Notes: a model not told the origin generated them from the letters alone. A stretch of DNA of 64,000 nucleotides from JAKQIM01 sp029557965 (GCA_035341015.1 DAOQUL010000004.1:1-64000), one strand, 5' to 3'; positions 9,029 through 18,117 are shown, counted from the stretch's first letter. Translations and numbers: made by a program.

Positions 9029-10189
9029 CTATTTCTCTCCCAGTTCTTCAAGACGCTGCTGCACTACTTCATTTTGCGGATCTATCTGCAGCGCATCCTT
9101 GTACGCCGTCACTGCTTCAGCAATCATCCCGGCATCCCGGTAGATATCACCCAAAACCTGATAGGGCAGTACCTGATTCTGCGCCGCAGGCCAATTATCA
9201 ATCGCCTGCTGCACCTCAAACACCGCCGGCTCAACCTCGCCAGAGGCCTGGTAGAGGGCCTGACCCAGGCGCAAGTGCGCCCAGAAATGTCCAGGATCCA
9301 ACAAAAGCGCCTGCCTGAATTGGGCAATGCACTCTTCTGGGCTGCGCCCTAACCAGGTGAATATTTCACCGCGCTTATAGTAAATATCTGCCTGAGCCGC
9401 CTCGAGGCTGAAAACGCCGCTATCCAAGGCTGCCGCATACATTTCCAGCGCTTTTTCAAGGTCTTGATACTCGCTGGCGTTCTGGTAGATCTGGCCCAAG
9501 CGGTAATAGACATCGCCAACCTGTATCGACTGCCACACATTGGCTTCAAGTGCTGCCGAATAAGCGTCTACCGCTGCCTGCCATTGCGATTGCCGCTGGT
9601 TAGTCAGACCAAGAGCATACCATGCGTCCGCTAACCCAGGCTGAATGGACAAAGCCCGATTATACCAAACTATCGCTTTATTGAACTGCTGCACTCGTGT
9701 CATGGTATCCCCGACCTCAAGGAAATCCCCCACACCCAAGCCAGCCGCCTGCCATGCAGAAACCGTTGCGGTACTGTCGCCAGAAGCCTGGTATGCAAAG
9801 CCCAACTCCAAATGCCCCAACGGATTCGATGGACGCTGGTTTGTATAAGTCAGATAAGCATTGATAGCATTTTGCGTATCACCCAACAGACAATATGCCC
9901 TACCAAGCAGTAAGTGGGCATGAGCCAAAGTAGGGTTTACCTTCAATGCCGAATTTAAATGATCGATTGCATCGAACAACTGGCGTTGAGAATTTACAGT
10001 GACGTTTGCAGTGAGCTCACAATTTTCCCACGCGCCATCTGGCAGAAGATCCCGGCTGACCTGTTCTAAGAGCAAACCACCGCGTACCTGGTACGATAAA
10101 GCCAATCCAAACGGCGTCATTGCCGCTGCGACTGCTAACAAACCAAACAGCACAGCCCATCTCAACCATTGTTTCAAAACAGGTTCCAC
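9029..10189 (-). CDS. Membrane-anchored tetratricopeptide-repeat protein
   Basis: 386 residues from a GTG at 10189. One N-terminal membrane segment (about 9-30), then about eight TPR units: LAHAHLLLGRAYCLLGDTQNAI, PLGHLELGFAYQASGD, ADAWYALGLTNQRQSQWQAAV and FWAHLRLGQALYQASGE, ending LPYQVLGDIYRDAGMIAEAV. The TPR part would be outside the cell or at the membrane surface, where such proteins scaffold complexes. It lies at the head of the minus-strand glycan block, divergent from the nonulosonate operon, so a role in organising the glycan machinery is plausible but not shown. Confidence 0.8.
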   Translation of the reverse strand: MEPVLKQWLRWAVLFGLLAVAAAMTPFGLALSYQVRGGLLLEQVSRDLLPDGAWENCELTANVTVNSQRQLFDAIDHLNSALKVNPTLAHAHLLLGRAYCLLGDTQNAINAYLTYTNQRPSNPLGHLELGFAYQASGDSTATVSAWQAAGLGVGDFLEVGDTMTRVQQFNKAIVWYNRALSIQPGLADAWYALGLTNQRQSQWQAAVDAYSAALEANVWQSIQVGDVYYRLGQIYQNASEYQDLEKALEMYAAALDSGVFSLEAAQADIYYKRGEIFTWLGRSPEECIAQFRQALLLDPGHFWAHLRLGQALYQASGEVEPAVFEVQQAIDNWPAAQNQVLPYQVLGDIYRDAGMIAEAVTAYKDALQIDPQNEVVQQRLEELGEK

Positions 10190-10238
10190 CTTTCCATCGT
10201 TTCCAATAGAGGTCTGTCAATTTTACCCCATCCAGCCC

Positions 10239-10267
10239 TTGACATACAGGGCATTATTTCTGATAAT
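10239..10267 (+). promoter_or_regulatory. Sigma70-type promoter of the nonulosonate operon
   Basis: TTGACA at 10239-10244 and GATAAT at 10262-10267 are separated by exactly 17 bases, nearly consensus. Transcription would start near 10274, about 30 bases before the ATG at 10305. It lies in the 115-base divergent gap shared with the TPR gene. No clear Shine-Dalgarno sequence precedes the first gene. Confidence 0.7.
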
Positions 10268-10304
10268 TGGATATTCAAGTAGGGAAACCAGATAAAAAAA
10301 ATCC

Positions 10305-10991
10305 ATGCGCAACTTAGCCATCATTCCGGCCCGGGGAGGTTCCAAAGGCATCCCTAACAAGAACATCGCTTTCGTCGGCGGTCGGCCGCTGATCGCCTGG
10401 ACGATCCAGGCTGCCCGTTCTGTCTCAGAGATTGAACGGGTCATTGTCTCCACCGATTCGCCCGCCATCGCTCAAGTTGCCCAACAATACGAGGCCGAAG
10501 TGCCTTTTCTTCGCCCTGCTGAATTGGCACGCGACGAAACCCCCAGCATAGATGTTGTCATCCACCTGGTCAATGAATTGGAGAAAGCAGACGGATACCG
10601 CCCCGATTACATCCTCCTGCTGCAGCCCACATCACCCTTACGCAGCGCTGAGGATATCCGTTCTGCTCTTCGTCTGGCGCAAGAGAAAAATGCTCTCAGC
10701 GTGGTCAGCGTTTGCCCAGCCGGCCAGAATCCTTACTGGATGAAAACAATCTCTAAGGATGGATTGATGCATCCATTCTTGCAAACAACTTCCACCCGCC
10801 GGCAAGATCTACCCTCACTGTATGTTCCAAATGGTGCCATTTACTTGACACAGCGTGAATGGCTGCTTGAAAAGCGGGCTTTCTATACCGACCAAACCCA
10901 CGCCTATGTAATGCCCCCCGAACGGTCTTTGGATATTGATGAACCGTGGGACATGACCCTGGCAAAGTTGATTCTCACTCACCAGGAATAG
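10305..10991 (+). CDS. neuA: CMP-nonulosonate cytidylyltransferase (NeuA/LegF family)
   Basis: 228 residues. The N-terminal CTP-binding motif IPARGGSKGIPNKNI, the LLQPTSPLRSAEDI segment, YVPNGAIYL and the metal-binding C-terminal DIDEPWDM are all present, so it should be active. The family activates a nonulosonic acid (sialic, legionaminic or pseudaminic) with CTP to give the CMP-sugar used by transferases. It is the first gene of a plus-strand operon with a synthase and a hydrolysing epimerase. Because LegB and a PtmE-like protein lie downstream, the substrate is more likely legionaminic-type acid, but this family cannot be split by eye. Confidence 0.88.
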   Translation: MRNLAIIPARGGSKGIPNKNIAFVGGRPLIAWTIQAARSVSEIERVIVSTDSPAIAQVAQQYEAEVPFLRPAELARDETPSIDVVIHLVNELEKADGYRPDYILLLQPTSPLRSAEDIRSALRLAQEKNALSVVSVCPAGQNPYWMKTISKDGLMHPFLQTTSTRRQDLPSLYVPNGAIYLTQREWLLEKRAFYTDQTHAYVMPPERSLDIDEPWDMTLAKLILTHQE

Positions 10992-11013
10992 AACAAACCA
11001 AGAGGCAAAAATC

Positions 11014-12063
11014 ATGATAAAAGCCATCCAGTGTGCAGGCCGTATAATTGGCCCAGAGTCGCCTTGTTTCATTATTGCTGAAGCAGGAATAAACCATAAT
11101 GGCAATTTGAAAATGGCCCTAGAGTTGGTTGATGCTGCCCATAAAGCAGGAGCAGATGCAGTGAAGTTTCAACTCTTCAGAGTTGACGAGCAAGTATCCC
11201 AAGCAGCTTCAACTGCCGAATATCAATTGGCGGCGACCAAAAACAAATCCATGATTGAGATGGCCAAATCCTACGACCTACCCTGGGAAGCGCATCGAGA
11301 AATTGCCAGACATTGCCATGATATTGGAATTGTTTACATGTCATCCTGTTTTGACCGCCAGGCCGTTGATTTCTTTCTGGAAATCGGTGGAGAATGTATC
11401 AAAGTTGGATCTGGCGAAATAACCAATTACCCCCTTTTGGCGTATATGTCTACCACTGGAAAACCGATCCTGCTGAGCACAGGCATGAGCTCTCTTCAGG
11501 ATGTTGCCGGAGCGGTGGAATGGATTTGGGAGAGTGGTCATTCTCATCTTGCATTATTTCAATGTACATCAAACTATCCGGCAGACCCAGCCACTATTAA
11601 CTTAAGGGCAATGAAAACCCTTGAACAGGCTTTTCAAGTTCCGGTAGGGTATAGTGACCATACAATTGGCGTAGCGATTCCTTTGGCAGCGGTAGCCCTG
11701 GGGGCGAATTTACTAGAGAAACACTTCACCCTTGATCATAATCTGCCTGGGCCTGACCATGGGATGTCAATGGAGCCAGATGAGCTAAAAGATTTGGTGC
11801 AAAAAGTGCGTTCAGTTGAATCGGCATTGGGCGATGGGGTAAAAAAGCCTCAACAAACTGAGATTTCTACCCTGAAAGTAGCCAGGAGAAGCCTGGTAAC
11901 AACACGCAAGATGAATATTGGCGATATTTTGAATGAAAACAATGTTACCCTAAAGCGTCCCGGAACCGGGATAGACCCCCGGCTGTGGGAATACGTAAAG
12001 GGCAGACAAACAAAGGTTGAAATATCCCCAGATATTCCAATTACCTGGGATATGCTTGTATGA
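11014..12063 (+). CDS. neuB: Nonulosonate synthase (NeuB/LegI family)
   Basis: 349 residues. A TIM-barrel NeuB domain with AEAGINHNGNLKMALELVDA (about 22-41), KVGSGEITNYPLLAYM, LLSTGMSSLQDV and LLEKHFTLDH-LPGPDHGMS, followed by a C-terminal SAF (antifreeze-like) domain beginning near SLVTTRKMNIGDIL. The enzyme condenses phosphoenolpyruvate with an N-acylated hexosamine to make a nine-carbon sugar acid. All core motifs look intact. The end overlaps the next start by four bases, indicating coupling with the NeuC-like gene that supplies its substrate. Confidence 0.93.
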   Translation: MIKAIQCAGRIIGPESPCFIIAEAGINHNGNLKMALELVDAAHKAGADAVKFQLFRVDEQVSQAASTAEYQLAATKNKSMIEMAKSYDLPWEAHREIARHCHDIGIVYMSSCFDRQAVDFFLEIGGECIKVGSGEITNYPLLAYMSTTGKPILLSTGMSSLQDVAGAVEWIWESGHSHLALFQCTSNYPADPATINLRAMKTLEQAFQVPVGYSDHTIGVAIPLAAVALGANLLEKHFTLDHNLPGPDHGMSMEPDELKDLVQKVRSVESALGDGVKKPQQTEISTLKVARRSLVTTRKMNIGDILNENNVTLKRPGTGIDPRLWEYVKGRQTKVEISPDIPITWDMLV

Positions 12064-13238
12064 AAAGAAAAATCGTCTACATCAGCGGCACACGGGCTGA
12101 TTATGGTCCTGCTCGCCGAATGCTCTTGGCGATTGCCAACGAAAGCGATATAGAGCTTAGCATTCTTGTCACCGGAATGCACCTTGACCCTCAGCATGGA
12201 GAGACATGGCAAGAAATCGAGGCTGACGGTTTTACGATAACCGATAAAGTTTTAGGCCGAGTCACAGGCGATTCCCTGCAGGCCATGTCTGCTTCGATTG
12301 GTCTTTATTTATACAGCATGAGTACTGCGTTTGCAAAGACTCAGCCAGATATTGTAATGGTTTTGGGAGATCGAGGTGAAATGCTGGCTGCAGCAATTGC
12401 GGCTGCCTATCAAAATATCCCTGTAGTTCACTTATGCGGTGGTACTATCTCCGGTTCGATTGACGATTCTGTTCGTCATGCAATCACAAAATTTGCCCAT
12501 TTTCACTTACCTGCTTTTCAAGAAGGCGTTCAACGAATTATACAAATGGGTGAAGATCCAGCCCACGTGATGTTGGTTGGGCTCCCGGGCGCCGACATAA
12601 AGCCAGATATTACTTTTAGCCGTGATCAGATATGCCAGGAATACAAGATTCCTCACGATCAACCATATTTACTTGTTATTCAACATTCTGTTACAAACAG
12701 TCAAGAGCAGTCATCTCTCCAGGCTGTTGAGACGATGGAAGCATTGGTAGAACTAGAATATCCAGTTTTACTGGCCAATCCTAATGATGATGCAGGCGGT
12801 CGTGCCATATTTAATGTAATGAAAGAATATGCAGATCGTTACCAGAATCTGATCATTCTTCCTCCACCTGCTAGTCGGCAAAAATTCGCCAGCGTCATGG
12901 CTCATGCAGCCGTTCTGGTTGGAAACTCCAGTTCCGGAGTTGTAGAAGCCATGAGCGTTGGATTGCCTGTAGTAAATATAGGTCATCGCCAAAAAGGCAG
13001 AGAACATCTTAGTTGTTGGGTAAATACAGATCACGAGCGTAGTGCCATAAAAAGAGCAATCTTAACCGCTTTAACAGATAAAGTATACCGGAATAAATTG
13101 AACCGCTTCATTTCAGAGAATGTCTTTGATAACGAAATCACTAACCAAAGAGTTATCATGGTTTTAAAAAATATAGACCTGAACATTGCCAAGAATGGGA
13201 AAACGTTTAATAATGAGAATCCACTTAAGGGCATTTGA
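12060..13238 (+). CDS. neuC: Hydrolysing UDP/GDP-sugar 2-epimerase (NeuC/LegG family)
   Basis: 392 residues. Opens with VYISGTRADYGPARRML, the RADYG signature of hydrolysing 2-epimerases, and later has DIVMVLGDRGEMLAA, VVHLCGGTISGSIDDSVRHA and VLVGNSSSGVVEAMSVGLPVVNIG. NeuC releases ManNAc from UDP-GlcNAc; the LegG homologue releases the 4-acylated 2,4-diamino sugar in the legionaminic route. Coupled to the synthase by an ATGA overlap. The choice of sugar depends on the LegB/PtmE context. Codon usage here is more A/T-rich than in the flanking genes, as in several genes to 15.9 kb, which could mean transfer. Confidence 0.9.
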   Translation: MKRKIVYISGTRADYGPARRMLLAIANESDIELSILVTGMHLDPQHGETWQEIEADGFTITDKVLGRVTGDSLQAMSASIGLYLYSMSTAFAKTQPDIVMVLGDRGEMLAAAIAAAYQNIPVVHLCGGTISGSIDDSVRHAITKFAHFHLPAFQEGVQRIIQMGEDPAHVMLVGLPGADIKPDITFSRDQICQEYKIPHDQPYLLVIQHSVTNSQEQSSLQAVETMEALVELEYPVLLANPNDDAGGRAIFNVMKEYADRYQNLIILPPPASRQKFASVMAHAAVLVGNSSSGVVEAMSVGLPVVNIGHRQKGREHLSCWVNTDHERSAIKRAILTALTDKVYRNKLNRFISENVFDNEITNQRVIMVLKNIDLNIAKNGKTFNNENPLKGI

Positions 13239-13752
13239 GCCAGAAGATTACAAGCTAACCAGCCAGTGGCGAGCAGATCCTGAAATCACGGATCTGCTCG
13301 GCGGGAATTTATTTTATGTATCTTCTGAACGCGAAAAAAAATGGGTAGAAGAGAAGATATTTAATGATGTTACGAATATATATCTTGCAATCTGCCTGAA
13401 TGAAAACCAAGATATGATCGGGTATCTGAGTATCACTTCGCTTGACTTACGAAATCGAAAAGCGGAACTGGGTATCATCATTGGCCGGAAAGATCTTTGG
13501 AATCAGGGCTATGCCCGCGAAGCTATTCGACTTGGTCTCGAACATCTCTTCTTCCAGTTGAACCTTCGACGCGTTCATGCCTATGTGCTAGAAGAGCATG
13601 AAAGTTCCCTGGCACTGTTCAGAAGATCGGGATTCATTCAAGAAGGTATCCTGCGAGATAACGTATTTAAAAACGGTCGCTTTCATAATATGGTTGTTTT
13701 ATCAATTTTGGAGGATGAATTTAAGGTTCTAACCACCAGAGAGAAAGCCTAG
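13213..13752 (+). CDS. GNAT-family N-acetyltransferase (PseH/LegH/RimJ-like)
   Basis: About 179 residues from ATG 13213, where the family N-terminus MRIHLRAFEPEDY begins; an in-frame start at 13186 is possible. A single GNAT domain with acetyl-CoA loop LGIIIGRKDLWNQGYAREAI and the C-terminal pattern NLRRVHAYVLEEHESSLALFRRSGF. In nonulosonate pathways a GNAT protein acetylates the 4-amino group of the nucleotide-linked sugar before the 2-epimerase acts. Its position directly after the NeuC-like gene (overlapping its end) supports that role, but this family is wide and could act elsewhere. Confidence 0.82.
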   Translation: MRIHLRAFEPEDYKLTSQWRADPEITDLLGGNLFYVSSEREKKWVEEKIFNDVTNIYLAICLNENQDMIGYLSITSLDLRNRKAELGIIIGRKDLWNQGYAREAIRLGLEHLFFQLNLRRVHAYVLEEHESSLALFRRSGFIQEGILRDNVFKNGRFHNMVVLSILEDEFKVLTTREKA

Positions 13753-13760
13753 GCTTAGAA

Positions 13761-14810
13761 TTGAAAAGGTATATTGGTGGCGAATTTGAATTGAGCAGCT
13801 TGCCCAGATCAGTTGATGCTATTGAATTAACACAAGGAATAGCTGGGAGCTGGACGGTTAGTGGACGGGCAGCACTTTGTGCGCTGCTGGCGCATCTCAA
13901 AAAACAAGGCGTGACAAAAATCCTGATGCCAGCATATTTATGCGAAAGCATCATTCAGCCGGTGAAAGCTTTTGGGTTAGCTTATGACTTTTACCCAGTA
14001 GATGAGGATCTGGCAGCACATCCAGACCCCCAAAAAAATTCAGCAGTGATCCTGATACATTATTTTGGATGGCTGAACCCATCCACAGAAGCCTTGCGCC
14101 AAAGCGCAGAGGATTCTTTCGTATTAGTTGAAGACTTGACTCAAGCCGTTTTCTCATCATGGAAATTTATTAAAGGAACACAACCTTTGGTGTTTTTTAG
14201 CTTGAGGAAATTCGGTCCAGTGCCGTTGGGAGGATGGTACAGCCGATCCGACAGATTGCCTTCGGTTGATCTGATGTTTAAAGTGCTTTTTTGGAAATCA
14301 CTGGCTGCACGCCTATATAAATATAACTACCTTAAAATTTCACCTGATATCGATCAACAGGCAGAGCAAACATACCTTGATGTGTTCAACCATGTGGAAA
14401 GTTCTTTTGATCTTTCGTGCACACCATATCTTTTAGATGCTGAGGCCAAGAGTTTAATTGATGGTATAAATTGGGCATACGCTGCTGCTGCGCGGAGAAA
14501 AAACTGGAATGCTCTCAGTGATCTGCTGCCAGGAAATATACTACTGCCATTTCATAAAATGCTCCCTACAGATGTGGTACCTCTTGGATACGTAGTAAAT
14601 TGTACAGAAAGAGATAAGATACGGCAAAATCTCCAGGCTGCCCAGATTTTTTGCCCCATTCACTGGCGTCTCCCCGAAGAGGTAAGCGCGAAGCGGTTCC
14701 CAATTTCTTACAGGCTCTCTAATACTCTAATGACAATCCCAATCGACCAGCGTTATAACCCAAGAGATATGGAACATATTTCTAAAGTGATCAGGCAAGC
14801 TGCGCCATGA
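13761..14810 (+). CDS. Divergent DegT/DnrJ/EryC1/StrS-type PLP protein
   Basis: 349 residues, TTG start eight bases after the preceding stop. Weak but recognisable DegT layout: KILMPAYLCESIIQPV (about 53-68), the cofactor segment VEDLTQAVF (Asp125, Gln128) and a candidate Schiff-base lysine in FFSLRKFGPVPLGGW (Lys150). Members are sugar aminotransferases. The protein is shorter and more divergent than standard LegC aminotransferases, so it may be an outlying 4-aminotransferase for the nonulosonate or a different amino-sugar enzyme. It is coupled to the FemAB-like gene by an overlap, so the two may act together. Confidence 0.68.
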   Translation: MKRYIGGEFELSSLPRSVDAIELTQGIAGSWTVSGRAALCALLAHLKKQGVTKILMPAYLCESIIQPVKAFGLAYDFYPVDEDLAAHPDPQKNSAVILIHYFGWLNPSTEALRQSAEDSFVLVEDLTQAVFSSWKFIKGTQPLVFFSLRKFGPVPLGGWYSRSDRLPSVDLMFKVLFWKSLAARLYKYNYLKISPDIDQQAEQTYLDVFNHVESSFDLSCTPYLLDAEAKSLIDGINWAYAAAARRKNWNALSDLLPGNILLPFHKMLPTDVVPLGYVVNCTERDKIRQNLQAAQIFCPIHWRLPEEVSAKRFPISYRLSNTLMTIPIDQRYNPRDMEHISKVIRQAAP

Positions 14811-15880
14811 TGTCACACCGGATATTATCTATCACTGCTCCAGAAGAGTGGATGCAAACCCTTCTATCACTTCCTGTTTCCTGTCGTGATGTATACTTCA
14901 CGCCACAATATCATTACCTCCACACTCAAGAAGATTCAGCCCAGGCCATTTGTCTCAAATACCAAGAAAATGAACTAACTTGGTGTTTTCCAGGGTTACT
15001 CAACCCTATTGACAAAATAGGAAGGGTAGCACTGCCCAAGGGTTTATTTGATCTTGAGACCGCCTATGGTTACGGAGGGCCGTTATCGAATAGTCAAGAC
15101 CAAGATTTTTTGACCAGGGCCAATCAAGCGTTTATCGAATGGGCAGAGAGCAATGGCATTGTGGCCCAATTCATTCGTTTTCACCCTTTACTAAGCAATG
15201 AACAGTGGATAAAAGACGATCAACTCGAGATAGTCTTTGATCGCTTCACTTTATCCGAAAACATTAGCTACTATAATGCTGCCCTTCCGCATTATCCCAA
15301 ATCCGCTCGTAATGCCATCGATCGGGGGAAACGTCTTGGGATCGAGACTCGAGTATTGGATGTAGATCAGTGGTTCCCAGCCTTTTTAGATCTTTATCAA
15401 AAAGCCATGCTGAAATTGGGAGCCGAATCGTATTATTTTTTTAATCGCGATTATTTTAACCAACTAAGTTCGCTGGTAAAAGATCATGGTCTTTTGATTG
15501 GAGCCATGTTCAAACAAAAAATTATCGCAGCTGCAATTTTTCTCTGTGGGCCTAATATGATGCATTATCACCTATCAGCTTCCGACTTTGACAATCGGCT
15601 ACCTGGCGCGACAAATATGATCTTAGATCTGGCATTTCAGGAAGCAAAATCAATGGGACTCTCGCAAGTTCACATGGGCGGCGGAAGGACTTCGGCACCA
15701 GATGACTCTTTATTGTTATTCAAAAAATCTATGTCCACTGACACACACTGCTTTCATATCGGCAAACGGATATATAATATGGCAACTTACAAAGATTTGG
15801 TAGCTATCTGGGAACAAGAATATCCCTCTTTGGTAGAACACTACCAGAATAGATTGTTGCGTTACCGCTACCAACCGTAG
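14807..15880 (+). CDS. FemAB/GNAT_6-like aminoacyl- or acyltransferase
   Basis: 357 residues, ATG overlapping the previous stop. The C-terminal half matches the FemAB-like double-GNAT pattern: PKSARNAIDRGKRLGIETRV, FLDLYQKAM, GLLIGAMFKQKIIAAAIFL, MMHYHLSASDFDNRLPGATN and LSQVHMGGGRT. FemAB proteins add amino acids from tRNA to peptidoglycan; relatives in polysaccharide clusters are thought to acylate amino sugars. Paired with the DegT-like gene, it may attach an acyl or aminoacyl group to the amino made by that enzyme. That is inference from adjacency. Confidence 0.72.
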   Translation: MMSHRILSITAPEEWMQTLLSLPVSCRDVYFTPQYHYLHTQEDSAQAICLKYQENELTWCFPGLLNPIDKIGRVALPKGLFDLETAYGYGGPLSNSQDQDFLTRANQAFIEWAESNGIVAQFIRFHPLLSNEQWIKDDQLEIVFDRFTLSENISYYNAALPHYPKSARNAIDRGKRLGIETRVLDVDQWFPAFLDLYQKAMLKLGAESYYFFNRDYFNQLSSLVKDHGLLIGAMFKQKIIAAAIFLCGPNMMHYHLSASDFDNRLPGATNMILDLAFQEAKSMGLSQVHMGGGRTSAPDDSLLLFKKSMSTDTHCFHIGKRIYNMATYKDLVAIWEQEYPSLVEHYQNRLLRYRYQP

Positions 15881-15935
15881 TTGCCACATATTCGAGAGAA
15901 ACCCAAGAATTGTCCAAAAGGGAATTAACCTTCTT

Positions 15936-17039
15936 ATGTATCGTAAAGATATAGAACCTTTACTCATCAATTCTACAATCACGATAAAAGAAGTGATCAA
16001 TAGTATAAATCGTCATGGATGTGGCATTGCCCTTTTAGTTGATGAAAAGAAGCAACTCATTGGCACTATTACCGATGGAGATATTCGTCGAGCTATCCTT
16101 TCCGGTTTAGGAATTCAAACCATTGCATCTGTGCTGATTGAGCATAAAAATACCTCGCCATATCCTAAACCAATCACAGCCTTGCAAGGGACAGATCCCA
16201 ACATCTTGCTTGCACTCATGCGTAAGCATGCGATCCGACAAGTTCCTCTCCTAGATTCTGATGGCTCTGTGGTAGATCTGGCCTTAATGGATGATCTATT
16301 GCCCGGAGATGCCCTACCTGTTCAAGCCGTAATTATGGCCGGCGGCTTCGGTACCCGGCTGCGGCCTCTCACCGATAACACACCCAAGCCGCTCTTGCCA
16401 GTTGGGGACCGCCCGCTGATGGAATTGATTGTTTCACAATTACGCCACTCTGGTATACGCCGTATTCAAGTGACCACTCACTACATGGCCGATCGCGTTA
16501 AAGAACATTTCGGCAATGGGAATATGATGGGCGTAGAAATTGACTATACGAACGAAGAACACCCGCTAGGCACAGCCGGCGCCCTGGGGCTCATTCCCCA
16601 GCCCAAAGAACCCTTATTGGTCATTAACGGCGATATCCTCACCAACCTTGATTTCCGCGCCATGCACACCTATCACCAAAAACAGAAAGCCGAACTGACT
16701 GTGGCCGTACGCCAGTACAGTTACCAGGTGCCCTATGGTGTCTTGGAATGCGATGGCCCGCGGGTGATTGGCCTGCATGAAAAGCCTACTTATAATTTCT
16801 TTGTCAATGCCGGCATCTATCTTGTTCAACCCGCCGCACTGGAGCTCATCCCCAAGGAGCGCCGTTTTGATATGACAGACCTGATCCAGGCCCTGGTTGA
16901 TAAAGGGCAGGTCGTATCTTGCTTCCCTATCGTCGAATATTGGCTGGACATTGGTCAAACCACAGATTACGAACAGGCCCAAAAGGATATTCGCGAGGGG
17001 AAATTCAGCCCGGGGGACGAGAGGCAAAACCCTGGATGA
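15936..17039 (+). CDS. ptmE: CBS-domain nucleotidyltransferase (PtmE-like)
   Basis: 367 residues. An N-terminal pair of CBS domains (about 1-125: GTITDGDIRRAIL and MRKHAIRQVPLLDSDG) is fused to an NTP_transferase domain with VIMAGGFGTRLRPLTDNTPKPLLPVGDRPLME (start about 130), NGDILTNLDF and an FVNAGIYLVQP end. This exact domain order is that of PtmE, which makes GDP-glucosamine for the legionaminic acid pathway of Campylobacter; related proteins feed other sugars. CBS domains usually bind adenine nucleotides and may gate activity. It precedes legB by 55 bases. Confidence 0.8.
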   Translation: MYRKDIEPLLINSTITIKEVINSINRHGCGIALLVDEKKQLIGTITDGDIRRAILSGLGIQTIASVLIEHKNTSPYPKPITALQGTDPNILLALMRKHAIRQVPLLDSDGSVVDLALMDDLLPGDALPVQAVIMAGGFGTRLRPLTDNTPKPLLPVGDRPLMELIVSQLRHSGIRRIQVTTHYMADRVKEHFGNGNMMGVEIDYTNEEHPLGTAGALGLIPQPKEPLLVINGDILTNLDFRAMHTYHQKQKAELTVAVRQYSYQVPYGVLECDGPRVIGLHEKPTYNFFVNAGIYLVQPAALELIPKERRFDMTDLIQALVDKGQVVSCFPIVEYWLDIGQTTDYEQAQKDIREGKFSPGDERQNPG

Positions 17040-17071
17040 GCGTCAAGCTCTAAACACGGCGTTTCCTCAAG

Positions 17072-17077
17072 TATAAT
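17072..17077 (+). promoter_or_regulatory. -10 element (TATAAT) before legB
   Basis: Perfect TATAAT 17 bases before the legB ATG, without a clear -35 or Shine-Dalgarno sequence. It would give a very short leader and allow legB and the flippase to be transcribed separately from the upstream operon. Confidence 0.4.
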
Positions 17078-17094
17078 AAACATCAAATATTTCC

Positions 17095-18102
17095 ATGAAA
17101 GAAGGCATAGCACACCCCTTGACTTGGGATCATAAACACGTTCTTGTAACTGGTGCAGGTGGCTTTATTGGGAGCCATCTAACCGAAAGATTGGTTCAAC
17201 TCGGCGCAAATGTGACCGCGATGGTACATTACAATGCACTGGGCAGCGCCGGATGGCTGGATCACTCACCCTATCGCAAAGATATCAAGCTCCACCCCGG
17301 GGATATCTGTGATCGTGATAGTGTGCGCCAGGCGATGCAGGGGTCTGAGGTTGTCTTCCATCTTGCAGCCCTGATTGCCATCCCCTACTCTTACCATGCT
17401 CCGGCATCGTATGTGCGCACCAATGTAGAAGGGACGCTCAATGTGCTCCAGGCGGCGCGAGAACTGGGTATCCAGCGCATGGTGCATACATCTACCAGCG
17501 AAGTGTACGGCACGGCTCGCTATACGCCAATAGACGAAACCCACCCCCTCCAGGGTCAATCCCCTTACTCAGCCAGCAAAATTGGCGCCGATAAACTGGT
17601 CGAGTCTTTTTACCTATCATTCGAGGTGCCTGCTGTCACCGTCAGGCCATTTAACACTTTTGGCCCGCGCCAATCAGCTCGCGCTGTAATCCCGACCATC
17701 ATTACCCAATGCCTCACCAGCGATACGGTGCGCTTGGGCAGCCTCTACCCCACCCGCGACTTGAACTATGTCTCGAATACCGTTGACGGCTTTGTAAAAG
17801 CCGCTGAAGCACCAAACGCCTTAGGCCACACGATCAATCTTGGTTCGGGACGCGAAATCAGCATTGGCGGCCTGGCTGAGTTGATCGTAAGCAAGTTGGG
17901 GCGACCTGTACGCATCACCAGCGACGATCAGAGGGTGCGGCCCTCTGGCAGCGAGGTTGGACAGCTCTTGGCTGATAACACACTTGCCCAGCAGGTGCTG
18001 CAATGGACGCCTGCTGTCAGCCTGGAAGACGGCCTGGATGAAACCATTGCCTGGATAAAAGACAACCTGGGACAATATCGCCCCGATGTTTATAATATTT
18101 AA
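17095..18102 (+). CDS. legB: NAD-dependent sugar 4,6-dehydratase LegB
   Basis: 335 residues. Extended SDR with cofactor loop VTGAGGFIGSHLTE (about 19-32), GDICDRDSV, VVFHLAALIAIPYSYHAP, TSTSEVYGTARYTPIDE, the catalytic YSASKIGADK and RPFNTFGPRQSARAVIPTII. These long segments (IAIPYSYHAP, STSEVYGTA, GQSPYSASKIGADK) are characteristic of LegB, which dehydrates the nucleotide-linked GlcNAc in legionaminic acid synthesis. The catalytic Y-x3-K is intact. Its presence is the main reason to read the whole operon as legionaminic-type rather than sialic. Confidence 0.88.
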   Translation: MKEGIAHPLTWDHKHVLVTGAGGFIGSHLTERLVQLGANVTAMVHYNALGSAGWLDHSPYRKDIKLHPGDICDRDSVRQAMQGSEVVFHLAALIAIPYSYHAPASYVRTNVEGTLNVLQAARELGIQRMVHTSTSEVYGTARYTPIDETHPLQGQSPYSASKIGADKLVESFYLSFEVPAVTVRPFNTFGPRQSARAVIPTIITQCLTSDTVRLGSLYPTRDLNYVSNTVDGFVKAAEAPNALGHTINLGSGREISIGGLAELIVSKLGRPVRITSDDQRVRPSGSEVGQLLADNTLAQQVLQWTPAVSLEDGLDETIAWIKDNLGQYRPDVYNI

Positions 18103-18117
18103 CTTGAGTATCAGCCT

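Noticed and set aside
8764..9051. Possible 95-codon gene between the TPR and flippase genes
   Set aside because: Overlaps both neighbours, no ribosome site, and a promoter-like TATACT lies inside it.
10305..13238. Plain sialic acid (Neu5Ac) operon
   Set aside because: LegB and a PtmE-like protein in the same operon favour a legionaminic-type acid, though NeuA/B/C-like proteins alone could not decide.
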